A program made the translations under genes and the position numbers. Shown here piece after piece: positions 1-9,205 of a stretch of DNA of 61,235 nt (position 1 is its first letter; each line of letters opens with the position of its first letter). Source of the stretch: Pseudomonadales bacterium (GTDB lineage Bacteria; Pseudomonadota; Gammaproteobacteria; Pseudomonadales; Azotimanducaceae); contig JAJDVW010000176.1 of the NCBI GenBank assembly GCA_022825925.1, positions 1 to 61,235 on the forward strand, in the 5' to 3' direction. A model generated the notes under the pieces. The model saw only the letters and a list, made by a program, of their open reading frames with translations. It did not search any database and was not told the DNA's origin.

Positions 1-2
1 AC

Positions 3-506
3 ACCCGGAGCATCGCGGCCGACTACGTGCGTGCGGCGTTCGGAGCGGTGGTGTGCCTCGCCCCGCCTGTGTTCATGGATGTGGCGGCCTTGCTGGCATG
101 GGTCCTGGTGGCAGTGGGCGCGCTGTTCGTGGCCTTTGGCCTGAGAACCATGCTCCGCCACCTGACCACCTATGAACTCTCACAGGATGGGATGAGGGCC
201 ACGGGACCGCTCGGCGCCACGGTCTCCTGGAAGGGTCTGACAGCCATCAATCTCGCTTACTTCCAGACGCGCCCGAGGCGCAAGATCATCGCAAGGTCCC
301 CGGGCGGCTGGATGGAGCTCACCCTTCGCGAAGGGCCGCAGGCCATCAAGATCGATTCCTCCCTTGAAGGATTCGATGATGTCGTCGGCGAGGCCGCCCG
401 GGTCGCCCGGGAGCGCGGATTGACACTCAATCCGGTCACTCTCGCCAACCTGTCGGCCATGGGATTCGTCCAGACGTCGGGAGACGGGGAGGAGGTCCTG
501 TCGTGA
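3..506 (+). CDS. Membrane protein with PH-like domain, probably 5'-truncated by the window edge
   Basis: The reading frame is open from the window edge; the first internal start is a GTG at 27, so the true start may lie outside. The product begins with two hydrophobic segments (residues about 5-20 and 22-42 from the GTG) followed by a soluble part of about 110 residues that resembles small bacterial proteins with a membrane-anchored PH-like beta domain (conserved pattern TYELSQDGM...VSWKGLTAI). No catalytic motif is visible. It overlaps the start of the ABC ATPase gene by 4 bases (ATPase GTG at 503), so it is probably translationally coupled to the peptide importer operon. Function unknown; the domain assignment is a shape judgement from the sequence. 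Confidence 0.6.
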   Translation, partial: TRSIAADYVRAAFGAVVCLAPPVFMDVAALLAWVLVAVGALFVAFGLRTMLRHLTTYELSQDGMRATGPLGATVSWKGLTAINLAYFQTRPRRKIIARSPGGWMELTLREGPQAIKIDSSLEGFDDVVGEAARVARERGLTLNPVTLANLSAMGFVQTSGDGEEVLS

Positions 507-2371
507 CCCCCCTCGTCGAGGTCGAGGATCTCCACATCCGCTTCCGGGTCGGAGACGGCACCGTCGAGGCTGTCAAGGGAGCGTCGCTGACCATGTGGCC
601 GGCGCGCACCCTGGCGCTGGTCGGTGAATCGGGCTCCGGCAAGACCGTGATTTCCCAGGCGATCATGCGCATTCTGCCGCAGGCAGCCGAGATCACGTCG
701 GGCCGCATCCTGTTTCACGATCCCCTCAAAAGTTGCGAGGCGCCGGTCGACATCATCTCTCTCGAGGAGAACGGCCGGGCGATGAGAGCCATTCGCGGCG
801 GACGCATATCGGTGATCTTCCAGGAGCCGATGACATCCCTGTCGCCGTTGCACACGGTGGGTGACCAGGTCAGCGAGGCGCTCCATCTCCACCGCCGCTG
901 CACGAGGGGGGAGGGGCGTGAACTGACCATCGACATGCTGCGCCTCGCCGGTTTTCCGGATGCACGCGCCGCCTTCAACAGCTACCCCTTCGAATTGTCC
1001 GGCGGCCTGCGCCAGCGCGCCATGATCGCCATGGCGCTGGTCTGCCGCCCGGCATTGCTGATTGCCGATGAACCGACCACCGCGCTTGATGTCACCATCC
1101 AGGCTCAGATCCTCAAACTGGTGAACGACCTCAAGGACGAACTCTCGATGGCAGTGCTGATGATCACCCACGATCTGGGTGTCGTCGCCAACGTCGCCGA
1201 GGACATCGTCGTCATGTACCACGGCAGGATCATGGAACGGGGCTCCCTCGATGACATCTTCCGTCGGGCCCGTCATCCCTATCTCAAGGGCCTGCTGGGG
1301 GCCGTGCCGCGCTTCGGACTGGGCCCCGGGGAGCGGCTGGTTCCGCTGCGCGAGATACCGATGGCGAACATCGCCGCCATGGGCCGCGCGGAGGCTCGCG
1401 GGAAAACCGGCGAAACGCTACTCTCGGTCGAGGGACTGACGAAGACCTTCACCACCCGCAAGTCCGGGTTTCCGTCCCGCGCCAGGACCCGGCATGTTGC
1501 GGTGAACGATGTCAGCTTCGAGGTGCGGCGCGGCGAGTGCCTTGGCCTGGTCGGAGAATCGGGGTGTGGCAAGACCACAACGAGCAAGCTCATACTGAAG
1601 GCCCTGGAACCCGATGCGGGAACCATCACCTTCGTTGACGACGGCAGGCCACGGGATGTTGCGGCGCTGAAGGACACGGAACTCTTCGCCTACCGCAGAA
1701 AGGTGCAGTTCATCTTCCAGGATCCCTTCGGATCGCTCAATCCGCGCATGACGGTGTTCGACATCATCGTCGAACCGCTGCTGATTCACGGTGTGGGCAG
1801 CGCCGAAGAACGCGCCGAAAGGGTCAAGGATCTCATCAGTGTCGTCGGCCTGGATGTCCGCCACCTGCGGCGCTATCCGCACAGTTTTTCCGGCGGGCAA
1901 CGCCAAAGGATCGGCATCGCCCGGGCCCTTGCCCTCGAACCGGAACTGTTGATCTGCGACGAACCGGTATCGGCTCTCGACGTCTCGATCCAGGCGCAGG
2001 TTCTCAACCTGCTGAAGGACCTGCAGCGGGAGCTGGGTCTCACCTACATCTTCATTTCGCACAATCTCGCCGTGGTCGACTACATGGCGGACCGCATCGC
2101 CGTCATGTGCGCCGGGCGACTCGTCGAACAGGCAGGCCGCAAGGAACTCTTCAGCAATCCGGTGCATCCCTACACCAGGGCCCTGCTGGCCGCCGTTCCG
2201 GAGCCCGACCCGCATCGCCGGCTTGACCTGTCGCTGCTCATGGAAGGCCGCGCCTCCGTTCCGGGCGAGTGGCCGGAGCCCTTCACGGAGACCGGTGGCC
2301 TCGGCACGGTACGCGTCGGTGACGGTCACTGGGTGCGGGCTGCGGCCGCTCCGGGGGATGTCCTGTCTTGA
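503..2371 (+). CDS. Peptide ABC transporter ATPase with two fused nucleotide-binding domains
   Basis: A 622-residue protein that joins the usually separate DppD- and DppF-type ATPases, like YejF or GsiA. The first domain has Walker A GESGSGKT near residue 41, an altered signature LSGGLRQR and Walker [13 protein letters not shown]. The second has Walker [10 protein letters not shown], signature FSGGQRQR and Walker [13 protein letters not shown]. Each domain is followed by an oligopeptide-ATPase C-terminal segment ([12 protein letters not shown] and [12 protein letters not shown]). It should energise uptake of peptides or another SBP_bac_5 substrate at the inner membrane. The GTG start overlaps the upstream gene, and the stop overlaps the binding-protein start by 4 bases, so this is a tightly coupled operon. 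Confidence 0.93.
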   Translation: MTPLVEVEDLHIRFRVGDGTVEAVKGASLTMWPARTLALVGESGSGKTVISQAIMRILPQAAEITSGRILFHDPLKSCEAPVDIISLEENGRAMRAIRGGRISVIFQEPMTSLSPLHTVGDQVSEALHLHRRCTRGEGRELTIDMLRLAGFPDARAAFNSYPFELSGGLRQRAMIAMALVCRPALLIADEPTTALDVTIQAQILKLVNDLKDELSMAVLMITHDLGVVANVAEDIVVMYHGRIMERGSLDDIFRRARHPYLKGLLGAVPRFGLGPGERLVPLREIPMANIAAMGRAEARGKTGETLLSVEGLTKTFTTRKSGFPSRARTRHVAVNDVSFEVRRGECLGLVGESGCGKTTTSKLILKALEPDAGTITFVDDGRPRDVAALKDTELFAYRRKVQFIFQDPFGSLNPRMTVFDIIVEPLLIHGVGSAEERAERVKDLISVVGLDVRHLRRYPHSFSGGQRQRIGIARALALEPELLICDEPVSALDVSIQAQVLNLLKDLQRELGLTYIFISHNLAVVDYMADRIAVMCAGRLVEQAGRKELFSNPVHPYTRALLAAVPEPDPHRRLDLSLLMEGRASVPGEWPEPFTETGGLGTVRVGDGHWVRAAAAPGDVLS

Positions 2372-4254
2372 TCGGTCGGGCCGTCGTGGCGCTCCTCGTG
2401 GCGTTTCTTGCCATGCCGGCCCTCGCGGAAGAGGTGACGTGGCTTGCGGAGCGGGTCGCTGCCGGCGATCTGCCGCCCCTTCACGAGCGCCTGCCGGATG
2501 AGCCGCTCGTCGTCGACGACGGCCGGGCGACCGGCGACTACGGCGGTGACTGGAACATGCTGATCAGCCGAGCCAAGGACACGAGGATCCTCGTTGTCTT
2601 CGGCTACGCCCGGCTGGTCGGATACGACGCGTCCTTCTCCCTGGTGCCCGACATCCTCGACTCCTTCACCGTCGAGGACGGGCGCATCTTCACCTTCCGG
2701 TTGCGCCGCGGCCACCGTTGGTCGGATGGCCATCCCTTTACCTCAGAGGACTTTCGCTACTGGTGGGAGGATGTTGCGGGAAACCCGGAACTTTCACCGT
2801 CGGGCCCGCCCACGGTGATGCGTGCCGGCGGCGTCCTGCCGCTCTTCGAAGTCATCAGCGACGAGGTCGTGCGCTACACCTGGCCCACTCCCAACCCCGA
2901 TTTCCTGCCGGCGCTGGCCGGCGCAGCTCCGCTCTTCATCTACCGTCCGGCCCACTACATGAAGCAGTTCCATGTGGATCATGGTGATTCGCAAGCGATT
3001 GCGCGTCAGGCCGCCGAAGCCGGCAAACCGGGCTGGGCATCGCTCCACAACGCCCTCGACAACCTCTATCGCTTCGACAACCCCGACCTTCCCACCCTGC
3101 AGCCGTGGACCATCACCAACGAGGCTCCGGCCCAGCGGTTCATCGGCGAGCGCAATGCCTTCTATCACAAGGTGGACGCCCGGGGCCGGCAACTCCCCTA
3201 CATGGACCGCGTCGTCATGACGGTGGTCGACAGCAAGCTCATTCCGCTCAAGACGTGGGCCGGGGAAGCCGACCTTCAGGTGCGGGGACTTGCCTTCAAC
3301 GACTACACCTTTCTCAAGGAGGGAGAGGAACACAACGACTACCGGGTACGGCTGTGGCAGACGGCGAGGGGGAGCCAGCTTGCCCTCTATCCCAATCTCA
3401 ACGTGGCCGATCCGGTGTGGCGCAGGGTGCTGCGGGACCTCCGCTTCCGGCGCGCCCTTTCGCTCGCCATCAACCGCCGGGAGATCAACCAGGTCATCTA
3501 CTTCGGTCTTGGCCTTGAAGGGCAGAACACCGTTCTTCCCGCATCGCCCCTCTATCGGGCCGAGTTTCGCGATGCCTGGGCCCGGTTCGATCTCGAGAAG
3601 GCCAATCGGCTGCTCGACGACATGGGGCTTGTCGTCGAAGACGGCATGCGCCTGCTTCCCGACGGCAGACCCCTCGAGGTCATTGTCGAGACCGCCGGCG
3701 AGAACCCCGAAGAGACCGACATCCTCGAACTGATCCACGATTCCTGGGCCGCGGCCGGAATCAAGCTCTACCCCAAGCCCCTGCAGCGCGAGGTCCTGCG
3801 CAACCGCATCTTCGCCGGAAAGACGGTGATGGCCATGTGGTTCGGCAACGAGAACGGCGTGCCGGTGGCGGACATGAGCCCCGGCGAGTTCGCGCCCACC
3901 ACCCAGCAGCTGCTGATGTGGCCGCGGTGGGGCCAGTACCACGAAACCAGTGGCGCCGCCGGGGAGCCCATCGACATGGAGGCGCCCCGCCGCCTCATGG
4001 ATCTCTATCTCGCATGGCGCAAGAGCCGGACCGTTGATGAACGCCGGACCATCTGGGAAGAGATGCTGGAGCTTTACTGCGACGGCGTCTATTCCATCGG
4101 CCTGGTTGCCGGAATCCTTCAGCCCCTTGCCGTCTCGAACCGGATGAGGAACGTGCCGGAGGAAGCCATCTACAACTGGGATCCCGGAGCCCAGCTCGGT
4201 GTGTGGCAGCCCGATACGTTCTTCTTCGTCGATGGCGACGACGGCCGGCCATGA
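2368..4254 (+). CDS. ABC transporter substrate-binding protein, peptide/opine family (SBP_bac_5)
   Basis: A 628-residue periplasmic binding protein. A hydrophobic signal peptide (about residues 1-20, ending MPALA) is followed by a family-5 solute-binding fold with the usual motifs: VPDILDSFTVEDGRIFTF, LRRGHRWSDGHPFTSEDFRYWWE, and RDLRFRRALSLAINRREINQVIY in the second lobe. It is longer than DppA (about 535), resembling the large YejA-type or opine-type binding proteins. Start and stop codons overlap the flanking transporter genes by 4 bases each, so it is the substrate receptor of this importer. The substrate cannot be told from sequence; the nearby C45 hydrolase gene suggests an acylated peptide or amide. 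Confidence 0.92.
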   Translation: MIGRAVVALLVAFLAMPALAEEVTWLAERVAAGDLPPLHERLPDEPLVVDDGRATGDYGGDWNMLISRAKDTRILVVFGYARLVGYDASFSLVPDILDSFTVEDGRIFTFRLRRGHRWSDGHPFTSEDFRYWWEDVAGNPELSPSGPPTVMRAGGVLPLFEVISDEVVRYTWPTPNPDFLPALAGAAPLFIYRPAHYMKQFHVDHGDSQAIARQAAEAGKPGWASLHNALDNLYRFDNPDLPTLQPWTITNEAPAQRFIGERNAFYHKVDARGRQLPYMDRVVMTVVDSKLIPLKTWAGEADLQVRGLAFNDYTFLKEGEEHNDYRVRLWQTARGSQLALYPNLNVADPVWRRVLRDLRFRRALSLAINRREINQVIYFGLGLEGQNTVLPASPLYRAEFRDAWARFDLEKANRLLDDMGLVVEDGMRLLPDGRPLEVIVETAGENPEETDILELIHDSWAAAGIKLYPKPLQREVLRNRIFAGKTVMAMWFGNENGVPVADMSPGEFAPTTQQLLMWPRWGQYHETSGAAGEPIDMEAPRRLMDLYLAWRKSRTVDERRTIWEEMLELYCDGVYSIGLVAGILQPLAVSNRMRNVPEEAIYNWDPGAQLGVWQPDTFFFVDGDDGRP

Positions 4255-5249
4255 TCGCCTTCACCGTTCACCGGCTTATCATCATGGTGCCGACGCTGAT
4301 CGGCATCAGCCTCATCACGTTCATCATCATCCAGCTGCCACCCGGCGACTTCCTGTCGACCATGATCGCCGAATGCGAGGCCCAGGGTGAATCGGGCTGC
4401 ATGGAACAGATCGGCATCTACCGCCAGGAGTTCGGTCTCGACCGGCCCATGTGGCAGCAGTACGTGATCTGGGTCGCCGACCTTGTCCAGGGCGACATGG
4501 GAATCAGCTTCGAATACAACAAGCCGGTGGCCGAGGTCATAGGCGAAAGCCTCTGGCTCACCATCATCGTGTCCGGCGCGACCATCATCTTCACCTGGGT
4601 CGTCGCCTTTCCCATCGGGGTCTACTCGGCGACCCACCAGTACTCCTGGGGAGATCACGGGCTCACCTTCCTCGGTTTTCTGGGCCTGGCCACGCCCAAC
4701 TTCCTGCTGGCCCTGGTGCTGCTGTTCCTCGGGAACGTGTGGTTCGGAACGTCGATTGGCGGGCTGATGGATCCCGTCTATATCGATCAGCCCTGGACCT
4801 GGGGGAAGTTCCTCTCGATTCTGGAACACCTGTGGATTCCGGTTGTGGTGATCGGCACGTCCGGCACGGCGGGCATGATTCGCCGCCTGCGCGCCAACCT
4901 GCTTGACGAACTCCACAAGCAGTATGTCGTCACGGCGAAGGCCAAGGGGCTGCATCCGGCGAGAGTGCTCGTGCGCTATCCGCTGCGCATGGCCCTCAAT
5001 CCCTTCATCGCGGATATCGGCAATCTGCTTCCCCAGGTCATCTCCGGTGCGGTGATCGTGTCGGTGGTGCTGTCGCTCCCCACCACCGGGCCGATTCTGC
5101 TGCGTGCGCTGCAGACCCAGGACATGTATCTCGCCGGATCGTTTCTGATGTGCCTGGCGCTGCTCACCGTCCTCGGGGTGCTGGTCTCGGATCTGTTGCT
5201 GGCCGTGCTCGATCCACGGATTCGCCTCGGCAGCAGCGGGAGCCGGTGA
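4251..5249 (+). CDS. Peptide ABC transporter permease, DppB type
   Basis: A 332-residue inner-membrane permease with about six membrane helices. The first helix lies at residues 5-27, then comes a periplasmic loop containing two cysteines (ECEAQGESGCMEQ), as in DppB/YejB proteins, and later the EAA-type cytoplasmic loop (VVTAKAKGLHPARVLVRYPLR) that contacts the ATPase. The ATG was chosen because it overlaps the binding-protein stop as ATGA; a start 48 bases upstream would lack this coupling and adds a non-hydrophobic leader. It forms the translocation channel with the next gene. Confidence 0.92.
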   Translation: MIAFTVHRLIIMVPTLIGISLITFIIIQLPPGDFLSTMIAECEAQGESGCMEQIGIYRQEFGLDRPMWQQYVIWVADLVQGDMGISFEYNKPVAEVIGESLWLTIIVSGATIIFTWVVAFPIGVYSATHQYSWGDHGLTFLGFLGLATPNFLLALVLLFLGNVWFGTSIGGLMDPVYIDQPWTWGKFLSILEHLWIPVVVIGTSGTAGMIRRLRANLLDELHKQYVVTAKAKGLHPARVLVRYPLRMALNPFIADIGNLLPQVISGAVIVSVVLSLPTTGPILLRALQTQDMYLAGSFLMCLALLTVLGVLVSDLLLAVLDPRIRLGSSGSR

Positions 5250-6412
5250 TGCGCGACGCACCCGGCCATCTCGACCACTGGACCGATACCGGGCACTGGG
5301 ATCCCCATGACGTCGACACGCTGACGCCGGAACTCGAGCGCTTCTATCTCGCCAACCAGTGGACGCTGATGTGGTGGAAATTCCGCCGCCACCGCCTTGC
5401 CGTCATCTCCGGCATCATCCTTCTGGCCACGTTCCTTTCCATCGCCATATCGGAGATTCTCGCCCCCTACAATCTCCACACGCGCAATACCGACCACATC
5501 TATGCGCCGCCGCAGATGGTGCGGCTGTTTCACGAAGGCCGGTTTGTCGGACCCTTCGTCTACGGCTACGACTACCACCTCGACATGTCCAACCTGCAGC
5601 GGGTCTACACCCCGGACCGGACCCGGGTCGAACGTCTGCGGTTCTTCTGCCTGGGCGATGAATACACGTTCTGGGGCATGGTCGAGATGCGGTTCCACGT
5701 CGTCTGTCCGGCCGAGGGCGGCACGCTCTTCCTGCTGGGGACCGACAGGCTGGGACGCGATCTCCTGTCCAGAATTCTCATGGGCGCGCGGATATCGCTC
5801 ACGGTGGGCCTCATCGGCATCGCCATCAGCTTCCTCTTAGGCATCGTCCTGGGTGGGCTTTCGGGCTACTACGGCGGCTGGGTCGACGGTCTCGTGCAGC
5901 GCATGATCGAGATCATTCGCAGCTTCCCGGAATTGCCTCTGTGGATGGCGTTGTCGGCGGCCCTGCCGATCACCTGGAGCCCGGTCCTGGTCTACTTCGG
6001 CATCACCATCATTCTCGGCCTCTTCGACTGGACCGGACTGGCGCGGGCCGTGCGCTCGAAACTGCTGGCCCTGCGGGAGGAGGACTTCGCCACTGCCGCC
6101 GTGCTCATGGGCGCGAAGCCGTCACGGGTCATCTTCCGTCACCTGCTTCCCGGCTTCACGAGCCATCTCATTGCCTCGGCGACGCTCTCCATTCCCGGCA
6201 TGATCCTGGGCGAGACGGCGCTTTCCTTCCTGGGCCTGGGCCTGAGGCCTCCGATCACGAGCTGGGGCGTTCTCCTGAACGAGGCCCAGAACATCAACAT
6301 CGTGGCGCTCTACCCCTGGCTCATGCTCCCCGTCGTTCCCGTCATCATTGTCGTTCTCGCCTTCAACTTCCTCGGCGACGGACTGCGCGACGCCGCCGAT
6401 CCCTACCGCTGA
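5249..6412 (+). CDS. Peptide ABC transporter permease, DppC type
   Basis: A 387-residue permease. An N-terminal cytoplasmic stretch of about 45 residues is followed by the first helix (LAVISGIILLATFLSIAI), a long periplasmic insert of about 110 residues, then five more helices. The EAA loop reads EEDFATAAVLMGAKPSRVIFRHLLPG and the C-terminus ends FNFLGDGLRDAADPYR, the typical DppC/OppC ending. The start overlaps the stop of the first permease (TGATG). The long periplasmic insert and total length resemble YejE-type permeases more than E. coli DppC. Last gene of the operon. Confidence 0.92.
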   Translation: MRDAPGHLDHWTDTGHWDPHDVDTLTPELERFYLANQWTLMWWKFRRHRLAVISGIILLATFLSIAISEILAPYNLHTRNTDHIYAPPQMVRLFHEGRFVGPFVYGYDYHLDMSNLQRVYTPDRTRVERLRFFCLGDEYTFWGMVEMRFHVVCPAEGGTLFLLGTDRLGRDLLSRILMGARISLTVGLIGIAISFLLGIVLGGLSGYYGGWVDGLVQRMIEIIRSFPELPLWMALSAALPITWSPVLVYFGITIILGLFDWTGLARAVRSKLLALREEDFATAAVLMGAKPSRVIFRHLLPGFTSHLIASATLSIPGMILGETALSFLGLGLRPPITSWGVLLNEAQNINIVALYPWLMLPVVPVIIVVLAFNFLGDGLRDAADPYR

Positions 6413-6594
6413 CAGGAACCCTCCCTTCGGCCAATCCATCGGATTGCCATGAAAGCCGGGCGCGCCCCTTGCGGATCCAGAAATGTGCGACGTCCCGCGT
6501 CCCGTCGACTCGCCTGGTGAATGCGACACGTGGCCTCGAGTGCGGACGTGGCGGCTGAGGCCCGTAGCCCGATGGACGCCGGACCCGACGGGCG

Positions 6595-7695
6595 TCAGGC
6601 GTCGAGGCGATACTCGCTGAACGTGATGTCTCCGGCGTAGGGCGCCCGGGCCACTCGCATCACGCGCTCCGTGGTGTCCATGATCACCGTGGCCACGGTC
6701 GATGACGGTTCGGCGGCACCCGCACTGTCCGCTCCCGGAGACGCCAGGACGGCGGAAGGCGTGCCGTAGGTATCGGCGAAGGCGTCCTCCATGTCCGTCG
6801 GGGTCACGTGACCGATGCACTGGGCAAGACGGCTTTCCACCCGGCTGTCGCGATAGATCGAACTGGGCGCGCTGGCGAGACCGGTGTCGACCACCCGTGC
6901 CCGGGCGGCGGCGGTGCGAAAGTGATTGGCGTGGACGAGAATGCCGCGGTCCGGCTTTTCCCAGAAGACCTCCGCGGGCGTCGTCTCGAGGTCGATGGCC
7001 TCTCCCGCCGCGTCGGAGATCATCAGGTTGACGGAGAAGGAACGCCTGGCGTTGAGAACACCGCCGACAGCTTCCGCGAGACCCGCTGATTCCAGGATCC
7101 GGCGGCGGATGAACGGAATCGGCACCGCGTCCTGAGCCGGGGGTTCGGGGCAGTCGAGAAAGTTGCCGGTGACAGCGATGCCATGGCTGTTCATGCCGGC
7201 GCGGGCGACGATTCCCGCCTCGACGAAGATCAGCAGGCGCAGGCCGTCCTCCTGTTCGAGGCGCATGACAACCGCAGTATCCTTGCAGGCGTCGAACCAG
7301 TCCCAGTTCTGGCCATGGATGAGGTGACCGTCGGCCGTCGCCTCCGGCAACGCAATGGCCCCCGTGCAGCCATCGGCATGGAGTTCGGTGTCGCCGTTCC
7401 TGTCATAGAGCAGTTCGGTTCGCGCATTGAGAGCGACGATATCCTCGACCGGTCTCTCGGATCCCGCGGCGATGCCGCGAATCTCTTCGACGACAGTCGC
7501 ATTGAAGGCAACGAGACGCGGCAGATAGCGACCGGCCAGGAGACGGACCTCGGACCACGCAAGGGAACGTTGTTCCAGCAGGCGGCTGTAAATCGCGACA
7601 CTCCGGGAGATCCTGTCACCGCTCTGGCGCCCGATCGCCACCCCGCGCTCGAACGGCGGGCCCGCCGCCTCGATAAGAGGAAACGCCTCCGTCAT
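6595..7695 (-). CDS. C45-family acyltransferase/hydrolase (penicillin acyltransferase-like Ntn hydrolase)
   Basis: A 366-residue protein related to acyl-CoA:6-aminopenicillanate acyltransferase (MEROPS C45). Family signs: an N-terminal helix region with GVAIGRQ, the RTELLYD segment, and the probable autocatalytic processing site HADGCTGAIALP, whose Cys would become the N-terminal nucleophile; then HGQNWDWF and GMNSHGIAVTGNF. The C-terminal substrate part includes SSTVATVIMDTTERVM. It has no signal peptide, so it should act in the cytoplasm on amides or acyl-peptides. It is convergent with the peptide importer, suggesting, but not proving, that it processes the imported substrate. Its promoter side faces the IS110 element. 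Confidence 0.85.
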   Translation of the reverse strand: MTEAFPLIEAAGPPFERGVAIGRQSGDRISRSVAIYSRLLEQRSLAWSEVRLLAGRYLPRLVAFNATVVEEIRGIAAGSERPVEDIVALNARTELLYDRNGDTELHADGCTGAIALPEATADGHLIHGQNWDWFDACKDTAVVMRLEQEDGLRLLIFVEAGIVARAGMNSHGIAVTGNFLDCPEPPAQDAVPIPFIRRRILESAGLAEAVGGVLNARRSFSVNLMISDAAGEAIDLETTPAEVFWEKPDRGILVHANHFRTAAARARVVDTGLASAPSSIYRDSRVESRLAQCIGHVTPTDMEDAFADTYGTPSAVLASPGADSAGAAEPSSTVATVIMDTTERVMRVARAPYAGDITFSEYRLDA

Positions 7696-7880
7696 GACAC
7701 CCGAATGTCCCGATGAATCGTCATAATTCGGCCATCACGAACCAGGAATATTCGACACGCCGAAATCCACTGATCAATACAGAGCCGCCATATCCGATGG
7801 AATGGACGCCCCCTCCCGACGGCATCGCGATGTGCCAAGGTGACGGTGTGAACAACGCCACGGCATAGGAGAAGGCATCC

Positions 7881-8903
7881 ATGGAACAGGTTAACATGAT
7901 CGGGATTGATCTGGCGAAGAACAGCTTTCAGCTGCACGGCGCGGGTGCGGACGGATCGGTTTCCTTCCGCAGGAAGCTGAGCCGGGGGAGAGTGCTTGAT
8001 TTTCTGGCCTCGCAGCCGAGCTGTGTGGTGGCGATGGAGGCGTGTGCGAGCGCCCACTTCTGGGGACGGGAGATCGGCGAGCTCGGCCACGAGGTCAGGC
8101 TGATTCCGCCGATCTACGTGAAGCCGTTCGTGAAGCGCCAGAAGAATGACACGACGGACGCGGAGGCTATCGTTGAGGCTGCGCAGCGTCCCACCATGAG
8201 CTTCGTGGCCGTGAAGACGGCAGAGCAGCAGGCCCAAGGGATGCTGTTCCGCACGCGAGACCTTCTGGTGCGTCAGCGCACGCAGACCATCAACGCGCTG
8301 AGGGGTCACCTGGCGGAGTTCGGGGTCGTTGCGCCACAGGGACCGGCTCACGTCACGCGGCTGGCGCAGGCTCTGGAGGATCCGACGGTGGCGCTGCCGG
8401 ACCGGGTTCGCGAGTTGGGCACACTCCTGTTCGATCGGATCGTGGCCCTCGGTGCCGAGATCGCACGCCTGGAGAAAGAGCTTCGTGACTGTGCCCGGCA
8501 TGACGACGAGGCGGCCCGCATGATGACCATTCCAGGGGTTGGGCCGATCACCGCGATGGCGCTGCAGGCCTTCGCCCCGCCGATGGAGAGCTTCCGGCGA
8601 GGCCGGGACTTCTCCGCCTGGCTGGGCCTGGTGCCGCGTCAGCACACGACCGGCGGCAAGCCAAGGCTGGGCAAAGTATCGAAGATGGGCCAGCGCGATC
8701 TCCGGCGGCTGTTGATCACGGGCGCCATGGCGGTCGTCCGCCATGCGGTCCGTCGCGGCGAGACGAAGGACTCCTGGCTGGCCGGGATGCTGGCGCGCAA
8801 GCCGAAGATGCTTGTCGCGGTGGCGCTGGCCAACAGGATGGCGCGCATCATCTGGGCGCTGATGACAAGGAAGGAGAGTTACCGGGCTCCCGCCGCCGCC
8901 TGA
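7881..8903 (+). CDS. IS110-family transposase (DEDD recombinase)
   Basis: A 340-residue transposase. The N-terminal RuvC-like DEDD domain shows GIDLAKN (first Asp), VVAMEACASAHFW (Glu) and KNDTTDAEAI (Asp pair). The C-terminal Transposase_20 domain begins MTIPGVGPITAMAL and ends with the segment RQHTTGGKPRLGKVSKMGQRDLRRLL. In many relatives this segment reads HSTGGK; here the Ser position is Thr, which could affect the serine nucleophile, although that alignment is from memory. Full length for the family, no frameshift. Family members excise and insert a circular form guided by an element-encoded RNA. Confidence 0.92.
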   Translation: MEQVNMIGIDLAKNSFQLHGAGADGSVSFRRKLSRGRVLDFLASQPSCVVAMEACASAHFWGREIGELGHEVRLIPPIYVKPFVKRQKNDTTDAEAIVEAAQRPTMSFVAVKTAEQQAQGMLFRTRDLLVRQRTQTINALRGHLAEFGVVAPQGPAHVTRLAQALEDPTVALPDRVRELGTLLFDRIVALGAEIARLEKELRDCARHDDEAARMMTIPGVGPITAMALQAFAPPMESFRRGRDFSAWLGLVPRQHTTGGKPRLGKVSKMGQRDLRRLLITGAMAVVRHAVRRGETKDSWLAGMLARKPKMLVAVALANRMARIIWALMTRKESYRAPAAA

Positions 8904-9154
8904 GAGAACGGCGACGGGCGGGCAGCCGTCGGGGATGTGGGCAGATCGCAGGACGGGTAAGGGCAAAGGTCAATGAGACCGGGTTGGGAAAACCAGAAGT
9001 GACCGTAGGGCTCTTGAGCTCGCGTATCCGAATTGGACCCAATCCGCGTGCTTCCATACAGGCCCGCGGCGCTGAAACAGCCGCATCATGAGGCCGGATA
9101 GACGACAGCACCTGACCACATGCACAAAACCCTACCAACAAATGCTTGCATCAC
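8904..9154 (+). ncRNA. Candidate guide (bridge/seek) RNA region of the IS1111-like element
   Basis: This is the non-coding stretch between the transposase stop and the right subterminal repeat. In IS1111-group elements the target-choosing guide RNA is known to be encoded downstream of the transposase. No convincing ORF is present and the size fits. The RNA boundaries, its loops and the target match cannot be resolved by eye; the assignment follows from position and family. Confidence 0.4.
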
Positions 9155-9205
9155 AGGGGGCGTCCATAGACGGTCACTGATCACCCATAAGGAAGGAGGC
9201 ACCCC

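Larger units (their letters stand above)
7802..9167 (+). mobile_element. IS110-family insertion sequence, IS1111-like group
   Basis: The element carries one transposase gene and is delimited by a perfect 13-bp inverted repeat, ATGGACGCCCCCT at 7802-7814 and its complement at 9155-9167. Subterminal inverted repeats of this length are typical of the IS1111 group within IS110; the real ends lie a few bases outside them. The transposase is followed by about 250 non-coding bases before the right repeat, also as in IS1111. It sits between the C45 gene and the acyl-CoA dehydrogenase and does not visibly break either. Confidence 0.8.

Noticed and set aside
6413..6594. Terminator between the convergent importer operon and C45 gene
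   Set aside because: A weak GACGCC/GGCGTC pairing exists but without a T tract or tight loop.
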